Shown: positions 1 through 10,800 of the stretch, piece by piece
Numbering within the stretch: position 1 is the first letter of the stretch
Layout of the letters: each line of letters begins with the position of its first letter
Assembly: GCA_023014485.1 (NCBI GenBank)
Contig: JAJOZX010002713.1
Coordinates: forward strand, 124,001 to 188,000
Origin: Bathynomus jamesi
Taxonomy: Eukaryota; Arthropoda; Malacostraca; Isopoda; Cirolanidae
Reading direction: 5' to 3'
Length of the DNA stretch: 64,000 nucleotides
The notes under the pieces: generated by a model
Database searches by the model: none
Told to the model about the DNA's origin: nothing
Seen by the model: only the letters and a program-made list of their open reading frames with translations
Program-made: the position numbers and the translations under genes

Positions 1-225
1 TTTTCACTTTCCCTGTCTATGTAGCTGGAGGCCCTCTTTTCAAGCGCCACAGAGTCGGCCCTGTGGCTGAAGAGGTGATGGGTCTCTTACTCTCCTGTCC
101 TTTTTTCCCCATTTATTATGCCCTGAACACTTGTGATTAACTCTTAACCTCGCAGCATATACTGTCTCCGTTCTGGTGTTAATAACTCATTGGGTTGGTG
201 CACCATTAAACTTAATCAATCAATC
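1..225 (+). repeat. 3' tail of a CR1-like LINE
   Basis: No open frame is left. The segment ends with a short AATC-type tandem tail (about 211-225), a common way for CR1-related LINEs to end, and the next bases read as the 5' region of another LINE. The assignment rests on the tail and on context. The 5' part lies outside the window. Confidence 0.4.
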
Positions 226-475
226 GTCAGCCAGACTCCTTACTGAACGGACGCCTTCCCTAGGCTCTCTGATATTGTTTCTACTTTTGGATATTGCCGA
301 TAAATTTACTGTTGGAAAGTTTTGAATTTTATATACTTGCGCTTATATTCACATTGTTATAGTTAAGTAACTGAACATTAGTGGTTTTTAGTGATTTATA
401 AGTTTTCAGAGCGTGCCGGCTTAATTTAATATAACCTTGTGACGGTTATAAACGTTAACTACTTTAACTTGCGCG

Positions 476-733
476 ATGCCGTCCCAGAAAGCGTCGTGTG
501 CTAGATGTGGGGTTAATCGGTGGTCCTATAGCGATTACCGAGAGATCGGTTTGTTTCTTTTGCGAGTTGAGTGAAGAGATAGTGGATTTAAAATGTAGTG
601 TATGCGAGGTGACGGGACGACTTACAACGCTTGATGAGAGCAGGGGTAGGCTTACGGTTGACGTAGGCCGAACCTATACTAACGTTGAAGACGTTAGTAA
701 GTTGAAGGGTGAGGTTAGGAACCTAGTTTCTAG
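476..733 (+). pseudogene. LINE A ORF1, N-terminal part
   Basis: The ATG at 476 opens MPSQKASCARCGVNRW and closes after about 32 codons. A shifted frame then continues CFFCELSEEI, LKCSVCEV and a polar region to 733, where the Gypsy element begins. The CxxC pairs (CARC, CFFC, CSVC) suggest a zinc-binding domain, as found at the start of many CR1-like ORF1 proteins. One frameshift lies near 525-545. The role, nucleic-acid binding, is inferred from the family. Confidence 0.55.
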
Positions 734-1200
734 TGTAGTGAATACTCTTATTTTAGTTTCAAGATAAATGTTAATTTTACCGTCTTGAATTTCGGAATAG
801 CTATAAATTCATTTTAAATTAGTTACCCATCATAATTCAATTGTAAACCACATAAATACTAATTTTATGTATACTGTATTATTTTATTGTATGTAAACAT
901 AATTAATTATATATCACAATTGTCAGTTAATTATTTATATTCAAATAATTATTTTAATCTAATACCATGTCCATTTTGCAAATAAATAATAGAAATCCAA
1001 GGGTTATATTTTCCATCCTTGGTACTGTCGCAGTTTCGCCTAACGGACTCAATACGGCTAGTGAGATAATCACTGTTGGCACTTAACCAGCGGCAGTGCT
1101 TATGGCTACATCATCCAGGTTAACCTATACCGGATAGATGCGCTACGGTCCCAAGCCGTAGCTTGCCTAGGCCCAACGACGACGACGACGAAAACCAACA
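734..1200 (+). repeat. 5' LTR of the Gypsy element
   Basis: Starts TGTAGTG and ends AACCAACA. It nearly matches the 3' LTR; I see two substitutions (near 854 and 967) and one single-base indel near 1075. AT-rich in the first 250 bp, with a GAC triplet run near its 3' end. Expected to hold promoter and polyadenylation signals, but I cannot place them with confidence. Confidence 0.93.
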
Positions 1201-1202
1201 AT

Positions 1203-1215
1203 TGGTGACCCCGGA
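1203..1215 (+). promoter_or_regulatory. Primer-binding site of the Gypsy element
   Basis: TGGTGACCCCGGA lies two bases after the 5' LTR. Beginning with TGG matches the complement of a tRNA 3' CCA end, the normal place for minus-strand priming. I do not name the tRNA. Confidence 0.7.
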
Positions 1216-1226
1216 GTTGGATTCCC

Positions 1227-1380
1227 CCCTTTTACCCGAACGACTAGGACTAGACTGTAACGTCGTTCGTGCCCATCACCCCCTTTTACCCGAACGACTA
1301 GGACTAGACTGTAACGTCGTTCGTGCCCATCACCCCCTTCACCCGAGCGACTAGGACCAGACTGTAACGTCGCTCGTGCC
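1227..1380 (+). repeat. 54-bp tandem repeat, about 2.8 copies
   Basis: A unit beginning TTTACCCGAACGACTAGGAC recurs at 1231 and 1285, with a more diverged third copy from about 1338. It lies in the untranslated leader between primer-binding site and gag. The units abut without spacers. Possibly a replication-slippage product or a packaging region; the function is unknown. Confidence 0.85.
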
Positions 1381-1486
1381 CTCTGCCCCTCACCCCTGCC
1401 CGTGCGCTCTGTGCCTGCGCTCGTCTCAACCTCCACTCCTTCGTTGGTAACTTGTCTTGCTTGTACGTCAGCAAGCATAGGAGAAG

Positions 1487-2251
1487 ATGCCTGACGACGC
1501 TGGTGCCATCTCCCACTTGAGCGTAAAGCTCCCCGTCTTCTGGCCGGGTGATCCATTTATTTGGTTCCACCAAGTGGAATCACAATTCAACTTGGGAAGG
1601 ATCACCGCTAGCAGGACAAAATACGATCATGTTTTGTCCTCTCTACCAGCGAGCATCATCTCTGAAGTCCGTGACGTCATCGTGTCTACTTCCACGAGTG
1701 AGGACCCATACAACGATCTGAAGTCTGCCATCCTGTGCCGCACCACTGTCTCCGAGCGTGAGAAACTACATCAGTTAATCTCAAAAGAAGAACTTGGAGA
1801 CCGTAAGCCCATTCAAATGCTGAGGGCTATGCAGTGCGCTCTAGGCGAACGCGCACAAACCTTCGATAAGGACATCTTTCGACAGTTGTTCTTGCAGAAA
1901 CTTCCTCCATCAGCTCAGCGTGTCTTGGCCACTATGGATCCTGCTACTCCAGTTGATAAACTAGCAGAAACTGCCGACAAAGTAGTGGAGATTGACACAG
2001 CTCCGGTCAACAACGTGAACACACAATCGGAACTGGAGTTGAAAGTGGAAGAGTTAAGTCAACAACTCAACCACGTTTGTTCTCTGCTACAAAATCAACG
2101 GCGAAGAAGCCATTCTCGGTCAAGATTTACGAAGAGGCATCGTTCGAGTTCCGGGAAGATCTGCTTCTACCACTCTAAATTTGGAAAGAAGGCTAGGAAG
2201 TGCATCTCCCCTTGCAATTTTTCGTCGGAAAACCCCAGCAGCGAGTCCTAA
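1487..2251 (+). CDS. gag: Gag-like capsid protein of the Gypsy element
   Basis: An uninterrupted 254-codon frame. The N-terminal 150 residues ([20 protein letters not shown] onward) have the form of the capsid-like gag domain common in arthropod Gypsy elements, with conserved motifs such as FLQKLPPS. After an arginine/serine-rich stretch (about residues 205-220) comes [18 protein letters not shown], the atypical zinc knuckle seen in these gags in place of CCHC. Gag packages the RNA and forms the intracellular particle. It overlaps pol by about 50 bp in another frame, so pol is probably made by frameshifting. It looks intact, unlike pol. Confidence 0.88.
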   Translation: MPDDAGAISHLSVKLPVFWPGDPFIWFHQVESQFNLGRITASRTKYDHVLSSLPASIISEVRDVIVSTSTSEDPYNDLKSAILCRTTVSEREKLHQLISKEELGDRKPIQMLRAMQCALGERAQTFDKDIFRQLFLQKLPPSAQRVLATMDPATPVDKLAETADKVVEIDTAPVNNVNTQSELELKVEELSQQLNHVCSLLQNQRRRSHSRSRFTKRHRSSSGKICFYHSKFGKKARKCISPCNFSSENPSSES

Positions 2252-5200
2252 TGGCGTCTAGTACTCGCACTGCCAACCTGTTATTCATAAAGGACAGGAA
2301 CTCTGGTGTCAATTTCTTGGTCGATACCGGAGCGTCAGTCAGTGTATTCCCTCAAAAATCTGGTCATACGCACTCGGAATTTCCGCCTCTATACACTGCT
2401 AACGGTTCACGCATACCCACGTACGGTACTCAGTCGCGTGAACTAAACTTGGGCCTTCACCGATCCTTCAAGTGGATTTTCATCTGTGCTCAAGTGCAGC
2501 ATCCCATAATCGGCGCTGACTTCCTCCAGCATTTCAAACTCCTGGTGGATCTTGACAAGCGACGCTTATGCGACCAGGCCACACTGCTTTCTGTTCTTGC
2601 CAAACAGGTTGCCCTTCCGGACGCCTCGAACTCTGCACTTTCCCTCGTTCCCCCTAATTCCATGTACCAGTGCCTTTTCCAGCGATATCCAGGAATTCTT
2701 CAACCGATGCAGATGGGTGATACCATTAAGCACACCATTACCCATCACATTACAACAAAAGGTCCCCCTGTGTTTGCAAAACCCAGACGTCTTGCCCAGG
2801 ACAAACTGAAAGCTGCCAAATCGGAATTCCAGCTTATGATAGATCTTGGGATAATAAGACCTTCCAAAAGCAGTTGGTCCTCTCCCCTACACCTGGTCCA
2901 GAAGAAGTCAGGAGACTGGAGACCATGTGGGGATTACCGGTTTTTGAATTCGACAACCATCCCGGACCGATATCCGGTACCAAATGTCCAAGACTTTACT
3001 TCTCTTCTCCACGGCAAATCTATCTTCAGTAAAATAGACCTCGTTAAGGCTTTCCACCACATTCCCGTAGAGCCTTCGGATATTCCCAAGACTGCAGTTT
3101 GTACACCATTTGGGTTATTCGAATTTGTGAAGATGCCGTTCGGCTACGGAATGCTGCGCAAACCTTTCAGAGGTTTATAGATGAGGTCACCAGAGGCTTA
3201 GACTTTGTTTATGCCTACATCGATGATTTGCTTGTGGCCAGCTCAACGGAAGAGGAACATAAGGAACATCTTTCACTCCTCTTTCAACGCTTAGAACAAT
3301 ACGGTGTTACTATTAATGCATCTAAGTGTGTGTTTGCACAGCCAACCTTGGAATTTCTTGGTCACACGATTTCGCAGCACGGAATTACCCCCTTCAGGAC
3401 AAGTGTGAAGTGATAAAAAATTACCCTATGCCAAATAATCAGCGTGAGTTACGTCGGTTTCTAGGTTTGGTAAATTATTACCACAAGTTCATTAAAAACT
3501 GTGCCAGTGTTCTTGCTCCTCTACACGCTATGATCACACACAAACGCAAGGTAACGAAATTGGTATGGTGTAGCGATAGTTTACAGGCGTTCGACAATGC
3601 CAAAAATGCTATCAATAGTGCATTGTCTCTGTCATTTCCTATCAGTGATGCCCCCCTAACTCTGACGGTCGATGCATCAGATGTTGCGATCGGTGGGGTG
3701 TTGGAACAAACCATTAACGGTCAACAAGCACCCATCGCGTTTTACTCGAAAAAGCTGCAGCCAGCCCAAACGCGTTATAGTGCTTTCGGACGTGAACTTC
3801 TTGCTATTTACTTAAACGTGAAGCATTTTCAACATTTCCTTGAAGGCCGAGAGTTTTGTGTTTTTACCCAAACCTTTGGTCACTGTCTTCAATAAAAACA
3901 GCTGTAACCACTCTCCCAGAGTCATCAGGCAACTCGATTATATCTCGCAATTTACCACAGATATCCGCCACATCAAAGGTGTCTTGAACACTCCAGCGGA
4001 TGCACTTTCAAGAATAGAGATTACTTCTGTTACCCTCAGCTCTACACTGTGGAATGCTATTGCACAGGATCAAGATAAGGATACGGAACTACAAGACCTG
4101 CTCAGAGAAGACTCCACTCACTCACTTTCCCTCAAGAAAATGAGTATGCCAGGATTGTCTGTGCCCCTCTATTGCGACGTATCAACAGCTGCTATTCGCC
4201 CTTATGTCCCTCCATGTCACAGACAAGCAGTCTTCACGGATCTTCATAAGCCCTCCCATCCTGGTATCCGTGCTTCGCAACACCTGGTTACCTCTCGCTT
4301 TGTTTGGCCCTCGATGCGGAAGGATGTCAAACATTGGACCAAAACGTGCCTTGCCTGCCAGCGTGCCAAAGTCCAAAGGCACACCAGGTCCCCCTTTGAC
4401 GCATTTCCGCCCCCATCCCAGCGATTTGAGGTAATTCATGTAGACATTGTTGGCCCTCTTCCAGTGATTCAAGGCCAACGTTATCTGCTCACCTGTCTCG
4501 ACCGCTTTTCCAGATGGCCTGAAGCCATCCCACTTCCTGATATCCAAGCGGACACTGTTGCAAGAGCCTTTCTTCATGGATGGGTATCAAGATTTGGATT
4601 GCCGACAAAAGTCATCACTGACCAAGGTCGCCAATTTGAGTCTTCGCTTTGGAAGAAGTTTACCAGCTTGTTGGGTACAGTACATGCGCATACCTGTGCG
4701 TATCATCCGCAAGCTAACGGCCTCGTCGAACGCTTCCATCGCCAGCTGAAGTCATCCCTTATGTGTCACGAAGACTCCCATTGGATGGATAAGCTTCCAC
4801 TCGTGTTGCTTGGTATTCGCTCTGCATTTAAGAGTGAATTGAAGACTACAGCGGCTGAACTAGTCTATGGAACAACACTGCGGCTACCAGGTGGCTACTT
4901 CACTGCAGGGGATAAGTCATGTGATCCTACGGAATTCGCTCAAACACTTTCCTCTCACATGCAGTCCCTTCAGCCTGTTCCCCCTCGATTGACTAGCCAA
5001 CAGAACATCTTTGTTTCCCCAGCCCTCCAGTCTTGCACCCACGTTTTCGTTCGTGTACCTGTCCCAAAACGGCCTCTCCAATGTCCATATGACGGGCCCT
5101 ATGAAGTTCTCCGACGTACGCGCAAATCATTTCTCATCCAGCGCGGTTCCAAGGTCGACAAGGTTTCTATCGATCGTCTTAAGCCTGCGTTTTTGGAATC

Positions 5201-5270
5201 AACCTTAAGCGAGGTACATGTAGCTACCAAAAAGGTCCAGGGGAAATCTGTGTCGTTCGGAACTCTTTGA
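2200..5270 (+). pseudogene. pol: Pol polyprotein of the Gypsy element, three frameshifts
   Basis: Domains in order: aspartic protease with [13 protein letters not shown] (near 2311-2350); reverse transcriptase with palm motif YAYIDDLLVAS (near 3210-3240); RNase H with TVDASDVAIGGVL (near 3660-3710); HHCC zinc domain ending CLACQRAK (near 4350-4375); integrase core with HVDIVGPL, TDQGRQFES and LVERFHRQ supplying D, D and E; and a C-terminal domain to the TGA at 5268-5270. Single-base changes break the frame near 3135-3145, 3385-3400 and 3868-3874. I see no in-frame nonsense codon. The catalytic residues remain, so either the copy died recently or the breaks are assembly indels. Confidence 0.9.
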
Positions 5271-5281
5271 ACTTCCTCTCT

Positions 5282-5293
5282 GGTGGGGGAGTG
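5282..5293 (+). promoter_or_regulatory. Polypurine tract of the Gypsy element
   Basis: GGTGGGGGAGTG ends directly against the 3' LTR, where the plus-strand primer is normally cut. It is mostly purine with T interruptions, so the call relies on position. Confidence 0.6.
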
Positions 5294-5761
5294 TGTAGTG
5301 AATACTCTTATTTTAGTTTCAAGATAAATGTTAATTTTACCGTCTTGAATTTCGGAATAGCTATAAATTCATTTTAAATTAGTTACCCATCATAATTCAA
5401 TTGTAAACCACATTAATACTAATTTTATGTATACTGTATTATTTTATTGTATGTAAACATAATTAATTATATATCACAATTGTCAGTTAATTATTTATAT
5501 TCAAATAATTATTTTAATCTAATACCTTGTCCATTTTGCAAATAAATAATAGAAATCCAAGGGTTATATTTTCCATCCTTGGTACTGTCGCAGTTTCGCC
5601 TAACGGACTCAATACGGCTAGTGAGATAATCACTGGTTGGCACTTAACCAGCGGCAGTGCTTATGGCTACATCATCCAGGTTAACCTATACCGGATAGAT
5701 GCGCTACGGTCCCAAGCCGTAGCTTGCCTAGGCCCAACGACGACGACGACGAAAACCAACA
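5294..5761 (+). repeat. 3' LTR of the Gypsy element
   Basis: Second copy of the 734-1200 repeat, ending CCAACA at 5761 and followed by the CTAG duplication. An open frame at 5527-5799 runs across the LTR end and is not a gene. Confidence 0.93.
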
Positions 5762-5965
5762 CTAGTATAGGTAGCTTATCGGGAAGGTTAGACCGTTAGA
5801 TAGAGTTGAGGAAGGGGTGAAGGTACGCCGGAGATTAGTAGACGTGGAGGGATTTAGAGTAGTTAAGGGTGGAGCTAGGCCACGTACGTTAGGTGATAGG
5901 AATCCCCCCACCCTATCGAGGTTTCGAACCCTTTCGCGCCATTTGGATAGGGATGTGAAGGAAGG
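5762..5965 (+). pseudogene. LINE A ORF1, middle part
   Basis: Resumes after the Gypsy element. It reads as a basic, polar stretch (RVEEGVKVRRRLVDVEGFRV, then RTLGDRNPPTLSRF), consistent with the linker before the ORF1 esterase-like domain. A frameshift lies near 5785. It stops at the Merlin-like insertion. No catalytic motif lies in this part. Confidence 0.5.
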
Positions 5966-5973
5966 GAAACGAT

Positions 5974-6605
5974 AGTATTTATTACAAGAGTACATTATAG
6001 GCGTTTAAGGAATTTTACCTTTGCAATCAATATTTTAGACAATTCTAAGACATTTTTCTTCTATAACATTTCTCTCGCAAATTACGTATAAACGAGATAT
6101 TACGTGTTTACTTTGTTTTAGCCGCCTATTGGTGCAATCGTGTGGTTCAAATTTTGAATTCAGTCAGTCTCGCCCAAGCTTTAGTGTCGCTCGCCAGGAA
6201 ACTTGATCGTCATGGCTGAAAGGTGTGGCGGTTGTAGTGAAGACTATTGGTCGATTATTGTTAAATTTCATAAGAATAATCCTGCAACTTTCTCCTTCTT
6301 GCATTCACACGGCGTATTGCCTAGTAGTGTTCAGTGTCCGAACTTTCAATTGCCGTGTTTCTATCGTGAAGACAAACATCACTGGTTTCGTGGCCGTTCG
6401 ACCAGGGTAGCTAAATCGAAACGCCGCAAAGTGTGCAACTTTAGTGTTAGCGACTACTAGGTTAGGTTCGGTTATATATTAAAACTATGTTTTTCCGATT
6501 GTTTTTGATGTTGTTTGAACGAAATTAACCTTGTTTTTATCGCAAATCACTACCTTGTGAGGTTTGATTTACAAAGCCTGTAATGTACACTTGTAAAAAT
6601 TTACT
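5974..6605 (+). mobile_element. Short Merlin (IS1595/ISXO2-like) element
   Basis: 632 bp flanked by a perfect 8-bp duplication GAAACGAT (5966-5973 and 6606-6613). The ends are imperfect inverted repeats of about 29 bp: AGTATTTATTACAAGAGTAC at the left against AGTAAATTTTTACAAGTGTAC read inward from the right. Merlin elements make 8-9-bp duplications and have IS1016/IS1595-type transposases, which agrees with the coding fragment inside. It interrupts LINE A ORF1 just before the esterase block. Too short to encode a whole transposase, so it is an internal-deletion derivative. Confidence 0.8.
6212..6460 (+). pseudogene. N-terminal fragment of an ISXO2-like transposase
   Basis: From ATG 6212 the frame reads MAERCGGCSEDYWSII, then HSHGVLPSSVQCPNFQLPCF and a basic tail KSKRRKVCNFSVSDY before TAG. 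The CPxxxLPC pattern following HG.LPSSVQ resembles the zinc ribbon at the start of ISXO2-like (DDE_Tnp_IS1595) transposases in arthropod genomes. The catalytic DDE part is absent. TAG then GTTAGG resembles a splice donor, but the stop comes first. Confidence 0.6.
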
Positions 6606-6613
6606 GAAACGAT

Positions 6614-7102
6614 TTTAATTGGGGACTTCTTAGTGCGTCATATGGATAAGGAGTTCGTTGAACGGAATCCAACCGGATTGATGTTGCCTCCTGTCACTCG
6701 ATGTTGGTGACGATGGCAGGGGGCAACTACAGGTATAGGCCCGATACGAGAGTATCTGACCTTTTGGAGAGATGCAGAGGGTTAATTACGTTCCTGAAGA
6801 CAAGGTCAGATAGGTCTTTAATTCTAGGTATTACCCCTAGGCACGGTTTCGGTCTCAGGATTAGGTCAAAAACAATATTTTTAAACACTAAGCTGGAAGA
6901 GATTTGTGCTCAGGAAAATGTACCCTTCGTAAAGCTGTGGTCAGAATTTAGTGATCCGAGCCTTTTTATAAAAGCTGGGGTGCATTTCAAAGAAATAGGG
7001 AATGCTAGGCTAGGTAGATTAATCGATGAGAACGCTCGAAAGCTGTATAGCGCGAAGCCCTCTTTAAACGATGTGGGTCCGGGAAACGCCGGGCCGACGT
7101 GA
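6614..7102 (+). pseudogene. LINE A ORF1 esterase-like (SGNH) domain
   Basis: Begins with GDFLVRHMDKEFVERN, corresponding to the GDSLVR block of SGNH hydrolase-like ORF1 domains, with the nucleophile serine position occupied by phenylalanine. After a frame change near 6700 it continues DLLERCRGLITFLKTRS, LEEICAQENVPFVKLW, and GVHFKEIGNARLGRLIDENA, which aligns with the usual GLHLN.VG..RLGRLL block. In CR1-type elements this domain is a lipid esterase needed for efficient retrotransposition. The lost serine and the frameshift make this copy inactive. Confidence 0.7.
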
Positions 7103-7131
7103 AAAATAGTTTAAAACGCCGATCCGTAGTA

Positions 7132-7236
7132 AAAAATAATTTAAACGTCTTTTATTGTAACGCGCGTAGTATTAGAAATAAATTGAACGAATTTAAGGCG
7201 ACAATTTATTCCGGGAACTACGATATAGTTCCTATA
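7132..7236 (+). pseudogene. LINE A ORF2, start of the AP endonuclease
   Basis: Reads VFYCNARSIRNKLNEF then YSGNYDIVPI. The N-A-R-S-I-R-NK block is the first conserved motif of apurinic-like endonucleases in LINEs. It is cut by the Academ-like element within the following I-T-E-T-W block, which resumes at 12576. Confidence 0.75.
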
Positions 7237-7420
7237 TAGTCCAGGCAATCTAGAGCAAAAATAGCTTCAACCTGGGCAAAATTGCTTCAGAAGCTTTCTA
7301 AACTGTTTCCAGCTCAGGAACCATTGCAGAATAACATATCCAAAATCCGACAAAATTGGACCCCGGGAACACCCCAAAAATGAAATTCAAAATGCGGACT
7401 GGCAGTTTCCTACGAAATAC
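7237..7420 (+). repeat. Left terminal inverted repeat of the Academ-like element
   Basis: Matches the reverse complement of 12390-12572 over about 170 bp, for example CTGGGCAAAATTGCTTCAGA and TTGGACCCCGGGAACACCCC. A local difference near 7247-7272 adds about 10 bp to this copy. The remaining differences are few, so the ends have not decayed much. Confidence 0.88.
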
Positions 7421-7746
7421 AATAAATTTTAATTTCGCTTTGTAGAGAGAGTTATGACGTTTTTCTTGATCAGTAAAATGTTTTAAAACACATTTTCGTT
7501 TCTAAATTAACCTATATGACACTAAAAATTGTATTAGGCGGCTAGTATTAAACTATGACGTCACGTAATGTAAATAAAATATACTGTATGGAGTGTATGT
7601 GAGAATGGACATTGCTACATCTCTATAAACTTATATTATATACAACTCTTTAATTCCTACTACCCACTATCAAATCTGCGTATTTGTGCTTGTCATTTTC
7701 TTTAAAACTGTTATTATGTACTCCTTTTAAATACTGCGACACAGTT

Positions 7747-7771
7747 TATTAATTTGTGTTTTCTGTTTCAG
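7747..7771 (+). other. Probable splice acceptor in the transposase leader
   Basis: A T-rich tract followed by TTCTGTTTCAG ends at 7771, 46 bases before ATG 7817. This fits an intron in the 5' leader of the Academ-like gene. No donor was fixed. Confidence 0.4.
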
Positions 7772-7816
7772 ACTGACTCGGTGTACGGCTGACTCGGTGT
7801 GCGTCCGCCTTCAAGA

Positions 7817-10800
7817 ATGCAGACCCCTGAAGAATTGTGCGTGATTTGTAAGGAGAAATTGGACAGCGGACAGGAAGTGGTTCACATCTCGCAAAAAGGA
7901 GCAGATAGTATAAATGCATCCAGCCGCAGCCGTGGAAGCGATGTTGTTGCAACAGCTGGAATAAGTGTTCACGTTGTATGTAGGAAAAGTTTACGGATAA
8001 AAAGACCATTGAAATAAAGAAGAGACAGACCGCAGCCGAGGCAATACCAAGGAAAAGTGCTCGTTTTCATGAATACGCATTTTCCAGTGCTACTCACTGT
8101 TTGTTTTGTGATACCTTTGTGGACTTTTTTTCCAAACACAAACCAAAATCAGAGCATGTCAAAATAAGAACTACAGAGTTCTCCGAAACCATAAAAAGGT
8201 GCTGTGAAAGCCGCTGCGATGAATGGTCGTTTAATGTAAAAGGCCGTCTGGAGTATTATCTTCGTGATATTCCTGCTGCAGATTGTGTCTACCATCACAC
8301 CTGCAGCGTAAATTTTCGAAGTGGAAAAAACATTCGCGCATACTCCTCCGACGATCATGATTCGAAGAAAGGGAGACCAACTAATGAAGAGCAACACCAA
8401 GCATTCCTTCAGACCTGTGCTTACCTGGAAGAGAATGATGATGAACAACTGTTGATTGGAGACCTAATTTCCAAAATGGAGGAATATCTTCAAGGAAGTC
8501 AGAGCTCTGTCTACGAACGCAGGCACATGAAAGAAAGCTTTTAGAACGTTACGGAGACAAGATCATAATATCAGGTGAAAGTGGGAAGGCAGATGTAGTA
8601 ACACTACGAGAGACAGCTAATGAAATTCTTATAGATTATCAAAAAAGTCGAAAGACTGTGATATAGATATAGAGCTACAGAAGATTTACCTAGTAGAAGC
8701 TGCTGCAAAAATAATCAGAAGTGATATCAAGTCTGTCGACTCGCCTAGAAAAGATGTGTATCCATCTCCAAATGACATCACTGCAGAAAGTGCTCTTGAT
8801 TACATTCCCAACAGTCTGAAATTGCTATTATCAAAAGCATTTGCGGGACAGGATGCTTCAAGAAAAATAGGTGCAATTGGGCAGAGCATTATGCAAGCAA
8901 CCCGTCCTAGAGGATTACTATGTCCACTACAGATCGGTTTGTCGGTTCAGCTACACCACAACTTTAGGTCAAGGTACCTTATTGACGTTCTCCATCAGCT
9001 GGGTTACTGTTCGTCGTATGCAGAAGTAACAAGATTCGAAAGAAACGCGGCGCTGGCAAGTGGGTCTGGCTTTTTACTGTTGATGAAAACACTGCAGTCC
9101 TTCTAGCAGCAGATAACGTCGATCATGATGTCTGCACTTTGGATGGGAAGAATACCTTTCATGGAATGGGTATGATTACCGCAATAACTCCGAAGATCAA
9201 GATCCACCCTTCTATTCACAGGCGTAATGTTGGTGACAATGACATTAAGAAGATTGCAACCGTTGACATTAGGGAATATAGACACGCGAGAAGCATGTTG
9301 AGGGACATCTCATTCCGCGAACTTCCAGTACCCACTGCCACCATAAGTCGACTTAGTCTTCTCTGGCAGATATCTTCAGCAGAAAGATCAGGTCCAAGTT
9401 GGTCCGGAACAATGCAGGCAATTCACGGTGGATCAAGTGTCTCACATCCAGGTGTGGCGTCGATCACGTTCCTTCCCATCATAGATATGTCGCCAACTGA
9501 CATGACCTGCATATTTTCGACATTACTATATTTGAGCAAGATAGCACGCGATCAAAAAGTCCCATGCATTATTACCTTTGATCAGCCTTTGTTCTGGAAA
9601 GCTTCCCAAATCATCAATGAACAGAGAGACCTGCAGGACATTGTTTTAATGCTGGGATCATTTCACACTCTGATGAATCTTTTGGGAGCAGTCGGTACTC
9701 TTATGAATGGTTCAGGATTGTCTGAAGTACTTCAAGAAATATACGGACCAAATGCCGTGCAACACATGATGTCTGGAAAAGCTGTTTCAAGAGCGATACG
9801 TGGTCATATGATAGTAGATGCAGCTCTTAGTACCTTACTAGTCGCAGACGTTTTCCCTCGTAATGAAGATGGAACTCCTCATGACCTCCATAAGGAAGCT
9901 TGTGACCTGCTCGACGATGTTATGAGCGCCAAACAATCAGTTGAGGATGTGGAATCTTCGAATGCATTGTCTCAGATTGCTACCACTTTGGATGCGAAGA
10001 AAACTGACCTACAATCTACTTCGCAAACAAGTCAACTCTGGTTGGAATATCAGCGAATGATCAACATTGCACGTTCCTTGATAACAGCAGACAGAACCGG
10101 CTCGTGGGATTTGCACTTGCAAGCTATGCTGGAGACCATCCCCATAATTGCAGCAGCCGGACATCACAATTACCTGAAATCGATATACCTGTACCTGCAG
10201 AAAATGTTAAGTTTGCCTTCTGAAAATCCAGCCCTTAACAAAATGTTCCAGGAAGGTAAGTTTGTGGTAAGAAGAAGCGACAGATTATGGGCCGGACTCG
10301 GCACAGACCTGGTGATAGAACAAGTACTAATGCGTTCCCTGAAAAGCAGAGGCGGACTGACACGTGGAAGTGGATTTACAGACATCCAAAGGACAACGTG
10401 GCTCTTTTCTATGCCTCTGCGTTCCACTTATAACTTAGCAATGCAGGAATACACCAGAGTTTTGTTGGAAAGTAGTGAACAGCACAAGGAAATGAGGGGA
10501 AGTAGACAAATCAGGGACAGTAATGACATGAAGAAAGTACTTGAACGTCTGGAATCCTTATCCCCATTCCATTCTACCTCGGGTCTCTGCAACATTGTAA
10601 CAGGGCTAACTGCTGATCCTGGAGTTAACGTTCATCAATTGCATTCAATCGGTACGAACATTGTCGTAAAAATGATTGGGAAACAAGCCTTTACATATTC
10701 TGCCAAAAGATCTGACAAAGTGAAAACACTAGGATCTGCTTCTGCCGTTGTGATCACTGATGCTTCAGATATAGAAGTAGATCCTGCACTACTGTTTCAG

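Larger units (their letters stand above)
734..5761 (+). mobile_element. Complete Ty3/Gypsy LTR retrotransposon
   Basis: Two direct repeats of 467 and 468 bp (734-1200, 5294-5761) start TG and end CA. They are flanked by the same 4-bp duplication CTAG (730-733 and 5762-5765). Inside, in order: a primer-binding site, a tandem-repeat leader, gag, and pol with protease, reverse transcriptase, RNase H and integrase, then a purine-rich tract. Integrase after reverse transcriptase is the Gypsy order. No env is visible. The LTRs differ at only about three positions, so insertion looks recent, yet pol carries three frameshifts. It sits inside ORF1 of LINE A. Confidence 0.93.

Noticed and set aside
1227..1380. 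CRISPR-like array
   Set aside because: Units abut without spacers, only about three copies, in a eukaryotic retrotransposon leader.
6452..6470. Splice donor TAG|GTTAGG after the Merlin transposase fragment
   Set aside because: An in-frame stop precedes the junction, and the element is too short for further exons.
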